DNA of 64,000 bases from Beroe forskalii (GCA_011033025.1 WFMF01000254.1:62001-126000); one strand, 5' to 3'. Numbered from the stretch's first letter, positions 22,501 to 32,511 are shown. The notes: generated from the sequence alone by a model not told the origin. Translations and numbers: made by a program.

Positions 22501-24067
22501 ATTGTCAAAAAATCGCAGCCCAAAAGAAAAAAAAACTAAAACCAAGCCCTATTTCTCCAATTCTTTTTTTGGCTTCATCCCCCCAAACATGGACTGTAAC
22601 AATTAATTCCAGGAGAAGATGTGGATGATTCGGTTGATTTATCAGTTCTGGCTGCAGCAACGGAGGGCTTGTCTGGAAGCGACATCAAGGAATACTGTTC
22701 ACAGTCCTGTATGGTGCGGTACCGGGAAATCTTTAGGTAAGTCGGGAATTAATCATCAATTCATTGTACATTTTTTTCATGTTTCTGGGGCGAAGCGCTG
22801 GCTAATGCCTATAATTGGGTCAAAGCTAAGTGTACATAATATACTGGGAAATAAAAACTTGTTCAAAATTTTCTTACAGAATTGAATCTTTGTCGGTATT
22901 GTTGCTTGTGTGGAATAATCATTGAGTATCTCAGACCCTAATCAATATCATTGAGAGCGGAAGACCATATGGAGACGACCAAAAAAGGTCAAATTCTGAT
23001 ACGGACTAAAATTATTTAACAGTTTTCGTTCAATTTTCTAGTTTTTGCAGCTAAATCTATAGGGCAGTCAATCTCGCCCCCTGATTCAGGTGCCTTAGCT
23101 TATTATTCTCTTACTCTGATTGTGATATAGCGCACAGAAAAAAAATAGGCAGTTAAAATGTCATCATCATCATAGTGAAATGTTGTTATTTGAACCGCCT
23201 GTTTTCTGCACAATGACATAATGATATGTTACCATGTCATAATATAGGACGTAAAAGTATGCAAGTACAGGAGAGCACCTACAAGCTGTGAAAGTGATAC
23301 TTTGGGGAGCATCCGGGAGCAATGGCAATGGGTTTTCCGATCCCCCTCGAGAGCGAAAATCATAGATTAACGTTGGATAATTCACTTTGTAATTAGATTT
23401 GGTTTTCGGTAATTTTGGTTTTCGAGCCCGCACAGAGCAGGAAAACAAATCGAATTTTCGGAGATCGTAATGCTTGATCTCAAGCGTAAAGAAGGAGAAA
23501 TAGTGATGATCTACCTACGGCCTACCTCTATATACTGAGTAGGTAGGAAGGGTAATGAGTAAATTTTGTATCGCTATGTCACTCTGTACTCATCAATCTG
23601 TTTCAAGCAGTCGTTTCGTTTTGCAAGTTGTAGGTGTCAAAAATACGTCGATTTTTTCCGTATTTTGAAAAATAAACAATCATGATCAAAGTGGAACACC
23701 TATAATATGAAAATAACTTGAGCAAATAAATTTTTAAATTTCGTCAAATATCGCACAGTATATATTTTTGCCAATTTGGGGGATGCGCTTGCTGAAAAAA
23801 GAGAACCAAATATTTTCTTGGGGACGACCAATCGATTACGATATTGATATGGGATCTCAGACCCATGTATCTGTATTCTACAAACATATTTTCAGAGATC
23901 ATCTCGCTGCTGACGGACCGATCACAATATCTGAACTTAACGTTGACGAGGTGCCAGTCAGGCCGATCAAAATGACAGACTTTATTGAGACTGCTTCGCT
24001 CTTTGCCTCTGATAAGCTGAGGACTTATTTTGATTCAAATTTCGGTGGAAGTCCTGCACTGGACTGA
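13551..24067 (+). CDS. ATAD1: ATAD1/Msp1-type AAA ATPase (mitochondrial outer-membrane extractase), 5' end not found
   Basis: ATAD1/Msp1 pulls mislocalised tail-anchored proteins out of the outer mitochondrial and peroxisomal membranes. Exons are about 13551-13686 ([19 protein letters not shown]), 21321-21657 (Walker A GPPGCGKT, pore loop MYIGES, Walker B IVFIDEID), 21935-22055 (MTNWDGL, sensor 1 GATN), 22322-22427 (YRRMPIRI arginine fingers), 22613-22736 (sensor 2 GLSGSDIK) and 23896-24067 (C-terminal helix, TGA). All phases match, giving about 331 residues. The N-terminal membrane helix and linker were not found. The conserved first exon has no AG acceptor between the in-frame TGA at 13530 and DVTW. 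The second exon contains an in-frame insert of about 30 residues before the pore loop. The W of the family pore motif KWYGES is M here, while the Y is kept. The first intron is about 7.6 kb and houses a GPCR and transposons. Confidence 0.87.
14005..14220 (+). repeat. Minisatellite, AGGGCACTACGTT-type
   Basis: Many copies of a unit near 13-27 bp containing TTAGGGCACTT and GGGGACTACG. It lies in the first visible ATAD1 intron, and the same motif recurs in inverse orientation at 20.6-20.9 kb. Confidence 0.88.
14925..15800 (+). CDS. LINE ORF1-like protein (coiled coil plus RRM-like domain)
   Basis: The 291-residue protein is intact. The ATG at 14925 has a good start context (ACCATGG); an in-frame ATG 78 bases upstream is possible. 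Residues about 1-70 are an acidic helical region. Residues about 80-150 are heptad-rich and likely coiled coil. From about 165 the [13 protein letters not shown] segment begins an RRM-like fold, followed by EVCRVGK, PVKVMLS and [20 protein letters not shown]. This arrangement is that of the nucleic-acid chaperone ORF1p of L1/CR1-type retrotransposons, which coats the element RNA. The ORF at 45539-46453 is the same family (RSRNIMVFGL, EVFRVGK, SPDRSYDERAAQRTL). No ORF2 follows; instead the gene sits between inverted repeats. Confidence 0.82.
   Translation: MAANTSTKPSNDREIDDLVGRASLWLGRAMAELTCDDPTHVTPSKCRELSKEKLVTMCCEAFQYVRIQNNSLRHARSDLQTTKSDLVKSQKLVIVQQHEMIICKDKMLNSVQNAVTESVTKTVEEQIKTYSEAVKSTGESSQISQQTLKRRVVKDVVQEEDRSKNLMLFGVPEEKDEDLSGKVLEVFGELGIKPAAEVCRVGKTGDQKRSRPVKVMLSCTSTSRHILVQAKKLRNSQKFSSVFIRPDRTMDERSAHKLLIEELKKKRDGDPSRKHYIKFGSVVTVVNSNGS
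16108..16252. repeat. Long near-perfect hairpin
   Basis: The arms are about 60 bp with one or two mismatches, around a loop of roughly 16-20 bases that is itself partly palindromic. The core of each arm is GATCCCTGTTTTTATCATTC or its complement. It lies inside the ORF1-carrying element, downstream of its gene. Confidence 0.93.
16415..17476 (-). CDS. Intronless rhodopsin-like orphan GPCR (353 aa)
   Basis: Seven hydrophobic segments are visible at about residues 24-46, 57-80, 96-122, 136-158, 186-210, 222-248 and 264-286, with a short N-terminus carrying sequons NVS and NYT. This is a plasma-membrane receptor; the ligand is unknown. The end of TM3 reads [10 protein letters not shown] instead of the usual DRY motif, and TM7 carries NFYIYS in place of NPxxY. 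The C-tail is Ser/Thr-rich and probably phosphorylated. Two Cys (near TM3 and in loop 2, ITYTCIY) could form the standard disulphide. The gene lies wholly inside the first visible intron of the ATAD1-like gene on the opposite strand, and begins 45 bp past the ORF1-carrying element. Single-exon structure is common for expanded invertebrate receptor families. Subfamily cannot be given. Confidence 0.88.
   Translation of the reverse strand: MNVSFNNYTEYDIHKQAVRYCLISYEIFTMLSSFLGDSIILVASIKYDAFKLHKAIVTIMQHMAVCDLFISFNSCLYLVTLISERNILGASFCYFQSYLPIYYYPVSFYFTVALTTIKLLIVQYPMHACLWTKSKAHIVCGIIWICSLAVPIFFIVIDKDDVQFDHITYTCIYGFSADAWKIWRPVLSIFATVVPNIVVIVTTTWLIVIAVRATNRIGNRVKWQGLVTVITTAVVYCLSVLPAGLAHILGPFIQDPKLYAQFRNAAYSILSINVMANFYIYSLTVHSFREFLRQRAALIRGAICGIKAGGDTRIISGVMEHPTTSTAGEKTTSTTAVENAVSTAGEQRSETQV
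17477..19020. other. 5' flank of the GPCR and intronic DNA
   Basis: No exon was recognised. The first few hundred bases presumably hold the receptor promoter, but no certain TATA or initiator was assigned. Confidence 0.4.
19021..19650. repeat. Repeat element with GGTACC-centred minisatellite
   Basis: Matching ends contain CATAAACCCCC, GTGGATATCGAAAA and a G-run. Between them about eight units of roughly 40-60 bp each carry GAAATGGTACCATTTT or a one-base variant (GGTACT). Each unit core is a small palindrome. Open frames on both strands are translations of the repeat. Confidence 0.85.
20385..20522 (+). repeat. Dispersed repeat, copy 1
   Basis: The segment from CGCGATTTGAAAATTCATAA to the C-rich end CCCCCGACCCCCTTAA recurs in the same orientation at 63788-63928 with about 87 percent identity. 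Superfamily unknown. Confidence 0.85.
20601..20915 (-). repeat. Minisatellite, reverse-oriented AGGGCACTACG array
   Basis: About a dozen units of GTGCCCTGACGTAGTGCCC type. Read on the minus strand it gives the same CTACGTCAGGGCAC motif as the array at 14.0-14.2 kb. Confidence 0.88.
20924..20962. mobile_element. Fragment of the MITE found complete at 59.3-59.5 kb
   Basis: CGCAATTTGTGCTCTAAGGT followed by GGGGTTATGTCC matches the inner right arm of the 226-bp element at 59306-59531. Only one arm remains. Confidence 0.7.
21470..21503. repeat. Perfect 14-bp stem with 6-base loop inside the ATAD1 Walker A/B exon
   Basis: The arms GACTTTTGTCAAGC and GCTTGACAAAAGTC flank ATTTCT. It lies in the extra segment between Walker A and the pore loop. 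The reading frame stays open through it, so the segment is either translated or an unrecognised short intron ending at a CTCCCCTCAG acceptor-like site. Confidence 0.9.
22936..23853. mobile_element. Non-autonomous hAT-like DNA transposon, copy 2
   Basis: Flanked by the 8-bp duplication ATCTCAGA (22928-22935 and 23854-23861), with the same ends as copy 1. It lacks the nested MITE and shows the uncut TA target. It ends 42 bp before the last ATAD1 exon (23896), next to its branch-point and pyrimidine region. Confidence 0.92.
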
Positions 24068-25065
24068 GTTAGTTTAGGTCGCAAACTAACAGCGATAGGT
24101 TCAAATGCCATTTGTTTCACCGGGTTAAGGCGTCGCCCGGTATTTGTTGAGCTAACAGTAGCTGAACCTAGATGATCCTACAGCTCAAAATGCAAACCCC
24201 TGGCTGACCCCTCTAAAGTCTAAACCCCTGGATGACCTACCTCTCTCGCAAGTTCAAAGGCCAACTGATCATTACAAAAAATTTTGAGATAATTATGCCA
24301 AACCACGCCCGACACTATATTAATGACATGTATCAAAGTCCGGGCATTATATATTGTACACAGCGCTCAGTATAGGAAGCTGAAACATCACTGCTTACGT
24401 ATGATGTGGGAATCGATGGGATATCACAATACAAACTACTGTAAAAAAGGGCCGCATTCCAGAGCCTGTAGCTGGTGCATGTTAAGTCGTAATTAATTTC
24501 TGATGACGCGATGCGGTAATTCAATCCTTTATCCAAACAAATTTTCGGATCAATAAACATAATTATTACGATTTCTAATTACTATCATTTTTCAGTACTT
24601 AAGCCAACATTTAATAGCTAAATTATTTTTACCTGTAATTTCAAGCTATAAACTCCCACCTGCTACGTCACAACATGTTCTTAAATGTGCCATTTTCAGC
24701 AATTCTGTCCAGATATGCAAACTAAAAATATGCGGAATCGTAATGGTTCATATGAACGATGTTATTCCAAGCATTTGTAGAAAAACTTGAAATGATCAGT
24801 TGGCCTTCAACCCCTGGCAAACCCCTTAGTGACCCCTCTGCTTCCCAAGTTTGAACCCCTGAGTGACCCATGGCTTAGCTCTCTCTTTCTCTCAAGTTTA
24901 AACCCCTGACTGACCCCTCCCTCCTTCTCAAGCTTAAATCAAGTTAAAGCAATTAAAAAATAAAACCGCTGAGGTATTTTAATGCTGTTTATTCCATAAA
25001 ATTGTGAATAATATATTTTCAAATGTCAATCTTCCCGTTTTCCTTCCCAAATCGATTTCCATGAG
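24068..25065. other. Gene-free stretch between convergent genes
   Basis: Contains the 3' flanks of the ATAD1-like gene and of the lectin gene. Short repeated CCCCTGxxTGACCCCT motifs occur at 24190-24240 and 24810-24920. AATAAA-like signals are present, but none can be assigned firmly. Confidence 0.4.
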
Positions 25066-25974
25066 TTAGATAACGAAGTCGTCTGGGTCAGTGAAGGTTT
25101 CTGAATCACTCTCAAAGATCTTGATGCTCGTCATCAAGGTGCAGGAATCTTGGGGCATGACTCCATTGAAACTCGCTTTGTGCTGCATGACTTTGAAGTT
25201 CTTTCCGGCTGGAATGGTGAAGCCAATGGTCTCTGTCTTTGACCAGCTGGATTGAGAGCTACTGGTGAAGCTGGCTTCCAGTTGCTGAGTGAACTCTGAG
25301 GAAGCTTTGCTTCCTGCAATGCTTGCCTCCATGGATGCTTTGTAAGTAGTGGTGCTCCTCACAGAGCCCTCAGTAGTCTTCACAACCCCGGTTGTCACGG
25401 AGATCTCCTGGGTGATTTCTTTGCTGCCCTGTCTGTTGTCATAGTGGAAGATGGTGTCAGTGTACAAGTCAGCAGTGAATCTGGGGACTAGTTTCCACAG
25501 CTGGTTGTCGTTGTAAACCGAGCCTCCATAACGCCCGACCTCCTTGTTCTTCACTCCTTTCTTTGTGATTCTATCCTTTGTCAGAATGCAGCTGTAGATG
25601 TAGTAGAAGTCGTCATCGTTGCCGGAGGGCACCACTTTGAAGAGTTGGTTGTTGTTGTACGCCCCCTTGATGAGAACCAGTCCGTTCTGCTTGGAGTCTG
25701 CGAACCTGTATCTCGGGTACGCCTCGTTGATGATGTAGTAGCACCCCTCCATATTGGGGTGGGGCTCGAACTTCCAGAGCTGGTTGTCGGCTACCTCGTG
25801 TTCGTAGGTGCCGTAGTCACGCCATTGGGGGCCCCACTGCCGGAGTCTGGCTTTGTGCCAATTCTTGTTGTAGATGAAGAACTGGTTGTTGTCAAGGACC
25901 AAGTCGTCTGCAGCTGCTTGTAGCACCAGTGCACTGGCCAACAGAGCGCAGACACCCAGAATTGTCATATTCAT
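25066..25974 (-). CDS. Secreted beta-trefoil lectin / aerolysin-like protein
   Basis: The 302-residue product starts with a signal peptide (MNMTILGVCALLASALVLQA, cleavage near AAADD). Residues about 25-165 contain three trefoil-type repeats, each with NNQLFK, DNQLWKF or DNQLWKL and YYII or YYIY strands, as in ricin-B-like lectins that bind sugars. Residues about 170-300 are Ser/Thr-rich beta strands with EITQEISVTTGVVKTTEGS and a following amphipathic segment. This resembles the membrane-inserting domain of aerolysin/ETX-MTX2-type proteins. Such lectin-aerolysin fusions occur in several invertebrates as defence or digestive proteins, and function here is inferred only. The start at 25974 is chosen because CTTCTCAG, a good acceptor, directly precedes it, which suggests a 5' UTR intron, and because the upstream in-frame residues do not look like protein. 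The gene appears intact. Confidence 0.82.
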   Translation of the reverse strand: MNMTILGVCALLASALVLQAAADDLVLDNNQFFIYNKNWHKARLRQWGPQWRDYGTYEHEVADNQLWKFEPHPNMEGCYYIINEAYPRYRFADSKQNGLVLIKGAYNNNQLFKVVPSGNDDDFYYIYSCILTKDRITKKGVKNKEVGRYGGSVYNDNQLWKLVPRFTADLYTDTIFHYDNRQGSKEITQEISVTTGVVKTTEGSVRSTTTYKASMEASIAGSKASSEFTQQLEASFTSSSQSSWSKTETIGFTIPAGKNFKVMQHKASFNGVMPQDSCTLMTSIKIFESDSETFTDPDDFVI

Positions 25975-28227
25975 AAGCTGAGAAGGAAGGTGAGAGAATG
26001 ATAAGCTAAGTGATAGAAACAGAAAATGGCAGAAATTCAATTTAGTGCTGCTCTTAGAATTAGATTCAGTAGAATTTATACGAATTTGTTAACGAAGGTC
26101 TGAGCTCAAAGTTAAATCTCGTTCTGTGAAACGGAGAACAAGAAGTGAGCTGTAGTAAAATTCCTGCACATTTTATAGTAATCCTACATTTCACGAATAA
26201 TGATTGAAATGGTCGTATTGTTTCCCATGAGCAATTCCTCATTTGCAGTTTTCCGTGTGAACAATTGAGAGGCATCCAGCACAATGGTGGTATTGTGTGA
26301 AGTTGAGAAATAATCGTCAAACAATCAATGCTGCATTGTTTTCCACTCGATAATTTGCTATCAAAATTTGCCAGTAGTTGAAAATATAACAAAGTTTAAA
26401 TTTAACAAATTAAGGGAAAAGTTCATACCTCCTAGTCCTTTGTAATAGCCCTCCGAATGTGGACTTGAAAAATGGAAAATAAATTGTAGAAGCTAATCCT
26501 GTTAATATGTTCATTCTGAGTTTGCCTGAATATTGACAGTGACTCATTTGATGAACCTAAGATAAAATATCTTTTCTGTCAAATGCTTCAAATTAAAAGA
26601 TACTTCAAATACAAAAATGCAGAAAAATTATATTTTATTTTGTCCAAACTTTTTGGATTCCTTGGAAATTGAAGACCACCGCCCTTCCGTTGCAAAAAAG
26701 AACTCAAAACATTGAATTTTGAATTTTGGCTTCAAAGATACAATTACCCAATTATGGTCGATTATATCATGAAAAAATAACAAAAACTCGTAAAAATTCG
26801 ATACCTGAATTCCTTCAAAATTTCAATGGATTTAATTTCCTCCCGAAACTGCAAATATGTACCCGTTAGAAAAAATACACCACCCATCCCTGCAAAAAAG
26901 TACCCCACAACTTTTTACATTTGTGGTCTCAAAACACCTCCGCCACCCCACAATCCACATAATATGTCCCGCACTTTTCAGCTGAATGCCTGAATCCCCC
27001 AGGGAGAATCCAGGAGTGTGATTACAATTTATCATTTGGGGCCCCAAATGATAAATTGTTGTTTGGGGCCTTCGATTGGAGTCATACATGCCCTTTAATT
27101 TCATTTCCATTTATTGAAATATAAAATTTCTCAACTTTGCTACTGTCTATTTGATAGCTTTTATTTAGCTGCTGTTATTTAATAAAACCTTGACATTTGA
27201 CACGGTTCGAAAAATAATCCAAATTCTAAGTGATTCACTGCAGTTTCCTTTGTAAATTTCCTTTGTAAATTTCCTTTGTAACTGTTGTTATAGGGCAATT
27301 GTTTTAACTTTATGTAACAAAAACGAAATTGAAGACAAAAGTGTTTCGTTCCCAAATCTGAAGGTACAATTACCTCACTCCACACGGGATGGTTTCATCT
27401 TGACACAAAAGAGTTGATTGAAGTGAGATGTGTCAAAGCTTACTGTGCTTTTAATCGTTTTAATTAGATAATTGTGGTCATCAGTCAAAAGGGTAGTGAG
27501 GCTCAAGACACTTAACCAGCTGGAAAACTGTTTATTATCTATTTACTGTGGCAATTCGAGTGTGAGGGAGCTGCCTTATAAATTATAATAAAATCTAAGT
27601 GTCAGACTGCTCCCTGACACTTACAATTGCCACATGACGTTATATCATTATATCATTAAGTTTTTACCATTGCCTTTTAGACCCCTGGCCCTACCTCCGT
27701 CAGCACCCGTAATTTAATCAAAACCTTCCCCTCAATGTACGTCGGCATTAGATTTAGCATTCTCCCTTGCTAGGAAAATCTTGATTCAGTAGATTTCTTT
27801 CTTGGTTTTATAGAACATCAGAACAATGAAATTGAATAGAGCATTTCAAAGAAAACTAAGGGTTCATAGAAAAATATTCAAAGGAAGTTTTAGTTTCATT
27901 TTTTAAATTTAATTGATCTTTAATTTTATTTGAAAAGTGATGAAAATCAATAGCCTTTTACTTGTTACATCTCATAAGGAATCGTTGTCAGTGTCCATGA
28001 TCGATGTATCGCGAACCGATCGATAGAAAAAACATGCGCAGTTTTGCGCGGACGACAACTTATCAATAGAATATCAACCTTCAAGTTCATTTAGCCGACA
28101 AAAACGAATCATTACTGATTGCTGAACCATATTTACCGGCCCCTTGGACTGGTAGTGGTTGTCAGATGAAGGATTTCATGCTTTGCTTTGAAAGTGAAAT
28201 AATTGGTAAATTGCATCAAAAGAGCTC
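25975..28227. other. Upstream flank of the lectin gene, no gene recognised
   Basis: No conserved exon was found on either strand. The stretch contains a perfect palindrome at 27024-27059 and a triple AAATTTCCTTTGT repeat near 27245-27282. Confidence 0.5.
27024..27059. repeat. Perfect 36-bp palindrome
   Basis: The sequence reads ACAATTTATCATTTGGGG and then its exact complement, with no spacer, centred on GGGGCCCC. Confidence 0.95.
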
Positions 28228-28323
28228 GTAGGATCATGTTACCCTACCCTCGCGCGCGGCGCAACGTTCCACATTTGGACGTCACTTTGCAACCTCGCCA
28301 TCCAGTCAGATCAAGAAATAGAC

Positions 28324-28414
28324 TTGCTAAACACGTATATCCCTGTCTGCGTTGCGCGGCGCGCTTCCCCGTAGGGAAGCGCCGCGCGCGTACACACACC
28401 TATGCGGGCTTAGG
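28324..28414. mobile_element. Small GC-rich MITE, copy 1 of 3
   Basis: Imperfect TIRs (TTGCTAAACACGTAT and the complement of the CCTATGCGGGCTTAGG end) enclose a GCGCGGCGCGCTTCC palindrome. An exact 11-bp duplication AAGAAATAGAC flanks it at 28313-28323 and 28415-28425. A duplication this long fits Mutator-like elements. Related copies lie at 46956-47080 and 58347-58590. Confidence 0.88.
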
Positions 28415-28530
28415 AAGAAATAGACGGGGCAACGTCCGTCGACAAAAGAGCAAAATCCTGAGAGTATTTTCCCGCAAAGCCGAGCAGTTGTGCGTGTTTT
28501 TCAAATTCAATCGATCGGTTCAATCTTTAA

Positions 28531-28696
28531 GGGATCGATCACATATTACGTAATCAATTTTTGGCCGATTTCAACCCCCCCCCCTTCCCCTCGTAATCAA
28601 GTTAACAGTAGTTATATTTGTTACAATAACATGTAACGTAATCATTTGGAAACCCCCTCCCCCCTCTAGGTGATTACGTAATATGTGAACGACCCC
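28531..28696. mobile_element. PIF/Harbinger-like MITE
   Basis: Inverted ends GGGATCGATCACATATTACG and complement of CGTAATATGTGAACGACCCC, flanked by TAA on both sides (28528-28530, 28697-28699). Runs of C on the left and CCCCCTCCCCCC on the right are subterminal. The 166-bp interior is non-coding. Confidence 0.85.
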
Positions 28697-28739
28697 TAAT
28701 TTGATGGACAACGATAAATCACCAAATATTATATGTGAC

Positions 28740-30084
28740 TAGCAGGCCCGTTAGGCCATCTAATACACAGCTCACCCAGAGCTCGCAAATTTCAACCAAT
28801 TCAATTCAAATTTAATTAAAAATTTTACCGCATCAAAAAACTCCGAACCGTTCAAAAGTTATTAATGGAGATCGCGCAACGTAATCAAAACACCATTAAA
28901 AGAAATGAGCGCGCGCGCAATTCTCCGTGCACGTGTCACCATGGTTACCCGCACAAATCGTAATGCGCGCGCGTTCCGAAGATGTTTCCGCCGTTACGCA
29001 CAAACAAAAAACAGAGGTTGCGAAATTATATTAGAGATACCTCCCTTAGATTCACGAGCTGTAAATAATTAACAGACTTAAAAATGGGCGAGCTTTTTTG
29101 GCACTCATAATTATAGGCGCAATTGTCTCTCAATTCGGCCATGCCCAACAAAATAATTTCCGATAACATACAACTACATAAATACACCAGTCGCCACGTT
29201 TGTTGATAATATCAAAATTCAAAGTAAATACGATTCTTATCAGGCTCAGATGTGGCGACTGCAGTCCAGTGACTGTAGTTTTCTATCAATAATTTAAAGT
29301 AAGAGTATCTGTAGTCCAGTTAAGCAGTAACTGCACTAGTATAGTCTATCAATAATTTAAAGTATGTTTATCCGTAGTACAGTAAGTGTAGTACTAGTAT
29401 TCTATCAATTATTATGAGTTCTACAGTTTAGTTTATTAACTCCAGTAGTCTGTTTAGACTGAGGGTCTTGTCTATTAGAGTTTCTTGTCTATTTGGATCG
29501 CCCAGTGTTTCACTGGGACGCCAACTGCTGCTACTCGACCTGTTGAAGTTGGGCATTTCACATGCGAGGTCCGAGGTTCTTCAGTTCTTGTTGCTCTTTG
29601 TCCTGTAGTCCGCTATGGCTGCTTTGATAGCGTCTTCTGCCAGCATTGAAAGAGTATTTGAGTCTTTTTAATAACGATTTGATATAAATTAAGCATGGGG
29701 ACTGGGACTTGGGGAGGGAAAATGTATTATGTAAGCGGGAGCTCTGCGGGCTTGTTCGGGACAAAGAGGAGACTATGAGGAAGACACAAACCAGAAACTG
29801 AATCAGAAACTGAATCTGTGACTCAATATCTGGATCGTATCATCCTCATAGGACACTGAGAAGAGCGCACTGAGTGTAATGTTCTCAGTATCGAATTAAT
29901 CTGGTGTGAACACGCGCACCACCCTATGGCATGCATTGGCGGATTTTAGTTTGTCCAAAAAAGATCGGCAATGATAGCGCGTTCCATAAACTGACGCACA
30001 TCCATCCTGAAACGCTCAAAGCAAGACGAAATGGCGCAATATATGCCGCACAAAACAGGTCACGTGACTTTGGACTCGGTGCCG
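28740..30084. other. Gene-free stretch with short tandem repeats
   Basis: Between 29260 and 29420 three degenerate copies of a unit with CTATCAATAATTTAAAGTA and GTAGTCCAGT occur. No exon was recognised. Confidence 0.5.
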
Positions 30085-30560
30085 TATTAACAACGGTACC
30101 ACGTCAACAACGGTACCACGTCAACAACGGTACCGCGTTAACAACGGTACCACGTTAACAACGGTACCACGTTAACAACGGTACCACGTTTACAATGGTA
30201 CCACGTTAACACGTTAACAACGGTACCACGTTAACAACGGTACCACGTTAACAACGGTACCACGTTAACAACGGTACCACGTTAACAACGGTACCACGTT
30301 AACAACGGTACCACGTTAAGTTAACAACGGTACCACGTTAACAACGGTACCTTATTAACAACGGTACCTTATTAACAACGGTACCTTATTAACAACGGTA
30401 CCTTATTAACAACGGTACCTTATTAACAACGGTACCTTATTAACAACGGTACCTTATTAACAACGGTACCTTATTAACAACGGTACCTTATTAACAACGG
30501 TACCTTATTAACAACGGTACCTTATTAACAGCGGTACCTTACTAGCAACGGTACCTTATT
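30085..30560 (+). repeat. GGTACC minisatellite (17-18 bp units)
   Basis: More than 20 copies of AACAACGGTACC followed by ACGTT in the first half and TTATT in the second half. The switch of the linker near 30350 shows at least two homogenised sub-arrays. Confidence 0.95.
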
Positions 30561-32511
30561 AACAACACATTAAGCAAGACAACTTGAACACCAATAAAAC
30601 GAATCGAACTAATGGCGAGAGGGGCAGCACACGTCCTTATATATGATGGCTGACACCACTCCGTCATCTATGACGAACAGCGACGTATGCACATTCCACA
30701 TACCAACGCAATGACGTTGACACCACTTTTAACCCAATCATGCATGACGAACACCTTACGTGCACATACCAAGTCTGTGACGTTGACACCACTCACTTTT
30801 CAATCACTTTCCGCACTTCCAATCTCCCGCGACTATCCCATCAATACGTACTCACATTCCAATCACATTTCACTTACTTTCGTGACTGTAACGTACGTTA
30901 ATTCGCGCGTCGCGTCGCGTTTTTATTTATTTAATTAAATTTAACGAACGCGCGAAGCTTCTCATAACTTTTGTTGATGTCCACCGCGCGTTCCGTATTA
31001 TTCCAATTGGAAATTCGCCAAACATTGACACATTACACACGGATTGTGCTGGATATCAAATACACTGGTATTCATATCAGTCATAAATGCTACAACACAG
31101 AAAAAGTAGATCTTGCCAGCCCCTGATGAAAGGGACATCAAACGCCCGCTACATGTAATCGTGAAATCCCTGTCCCATTACGCTTATTTAGACCCCTCGG
31201 TAAATGGTTTCTGTAGAGGACTATAAAGAATTTGATTTCAAGGGTAAAGACAGCCAAGCACTTAAAATACTTAAAATACCTACTTACTTGAACAATGCAG
31301 CTTGACAGGAGGCAAGCACAACTCTTTCGCGATGTCAGTATTCTTGATCTTTGACGCGTCGTCAACCTAATTAGTTACTTAATTAGTTACGAAATAACTC
31401 ATTACAAGCAAGTGATATGGAGGGGTTAACTAAATTCTATTTACCAAATGATCAGGGAGTTATTCTTCCAATTAAGACAATTAATAATTTTTCAACTATC
31501 AACAATAATCGTTACACGTAGTGCAGTGGGGTTGGATGTGACAATGGGAACCTCAAATGAGACAAAATGGACTGACCACATCCAAACCCTCAATGGGTTA
31601 CTTGACCAACCGTCCTACGGTATTGGTGGTTACTAACATGTTTTCCTTTGACCCATTCAGTTGCAAGAGAGCTGGAAGCTATCGCAGATCCACAACCGAA
31701 TGTTTTGAACTTAGCATCGATGATCTTCCCATCTTCATCAACTTTCAGCTGAAAATGGGGAAATTTGAAGCATAATAATTATTGTATGGTTAATGTTTGA
31801 AGTCTTATATTTCAATTTTGAACGGTTGGATATTCCGGCGATTCACGAAAACTAGGTAACCTGGCGCACCGCCCGTGAATGATGGCGGACTCCGCCAGCG
31901 TTCGCCATTATTCACTTGTAGTCCGCCAGGCGAAAGAGTGTCTGCTACTGGACGTGCCAAGCAGTTCAATATTTCAAGTCATTGAAGCAATTGGTTGAAA
32001 ATCAAGATTCCACAAAATGTAAACGATTATGTTTCTTCAATTCGTTTCTAGACACGTATTTCACAATATGATTTATATGAGACTTGAAATTCAACTGGAG
32101 CTTCATAACGTCACCGCAGGCAGGGGCACCTACCAAACCAGTTCCAACGTCTGTAGCATCTTTCTTAAACGATCCAACATTCCTGAAGAACAGAACTTGT
32201 TAAATGAAATGATTGCTTCTCACTGCCCAGAGCTGTCTATAATTCACCAATTTGATCTATAACCCTATTACTATCATGCCTTGGTCGACCTGGAAGAGAC
32301 AATTACAAGAGTTGTCATTTGACAAAATCTGCAGGAATGTATGACATGTACGATATCGTGCAACCTAGGGGCGTTAACTCGCAGTTCGCTTAAAACAAAA
32401 GGGGAATTATGAATATGTACTGAAGAGGAAAAAAGATGACAGCCTAATCAGGCATTAGGAGAATGGCTGAATTACCTGGGGTTCTCGTAGTGATCTATTA
32501 CGTTCTGGTGG
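30561..32511. other. Gene-free stretch with repeat fragments
   Basis: Contains a partial copy (31525-31640) of the palindromic element at 33883-34027 and a palindromic cluster at 31850-31945 (CCGCCAGCGTTCGCC and complements). No exon was recognised. Confidence 0.5.

Noticed and set aside
23768..23895. N-terminal extension of the last ATAD1 exon ([16 protein letters not shown])
   Set aside because: This part is the hAT-like element end and intron; the phase of the previous exon fits only the acceptor at 23895.
25975..26040. Start of the lectin-aerolysin gene at an upstream in-frame ATG
   Set aside because: A splice acceptor lies directly before the inner ATG at 25974, which begins a good signal peptide.
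28203..28553. 116-residue arginine-rich frame
   Set aside because: It covers three GC-rich MITE pieces and has no protein family resemblance.
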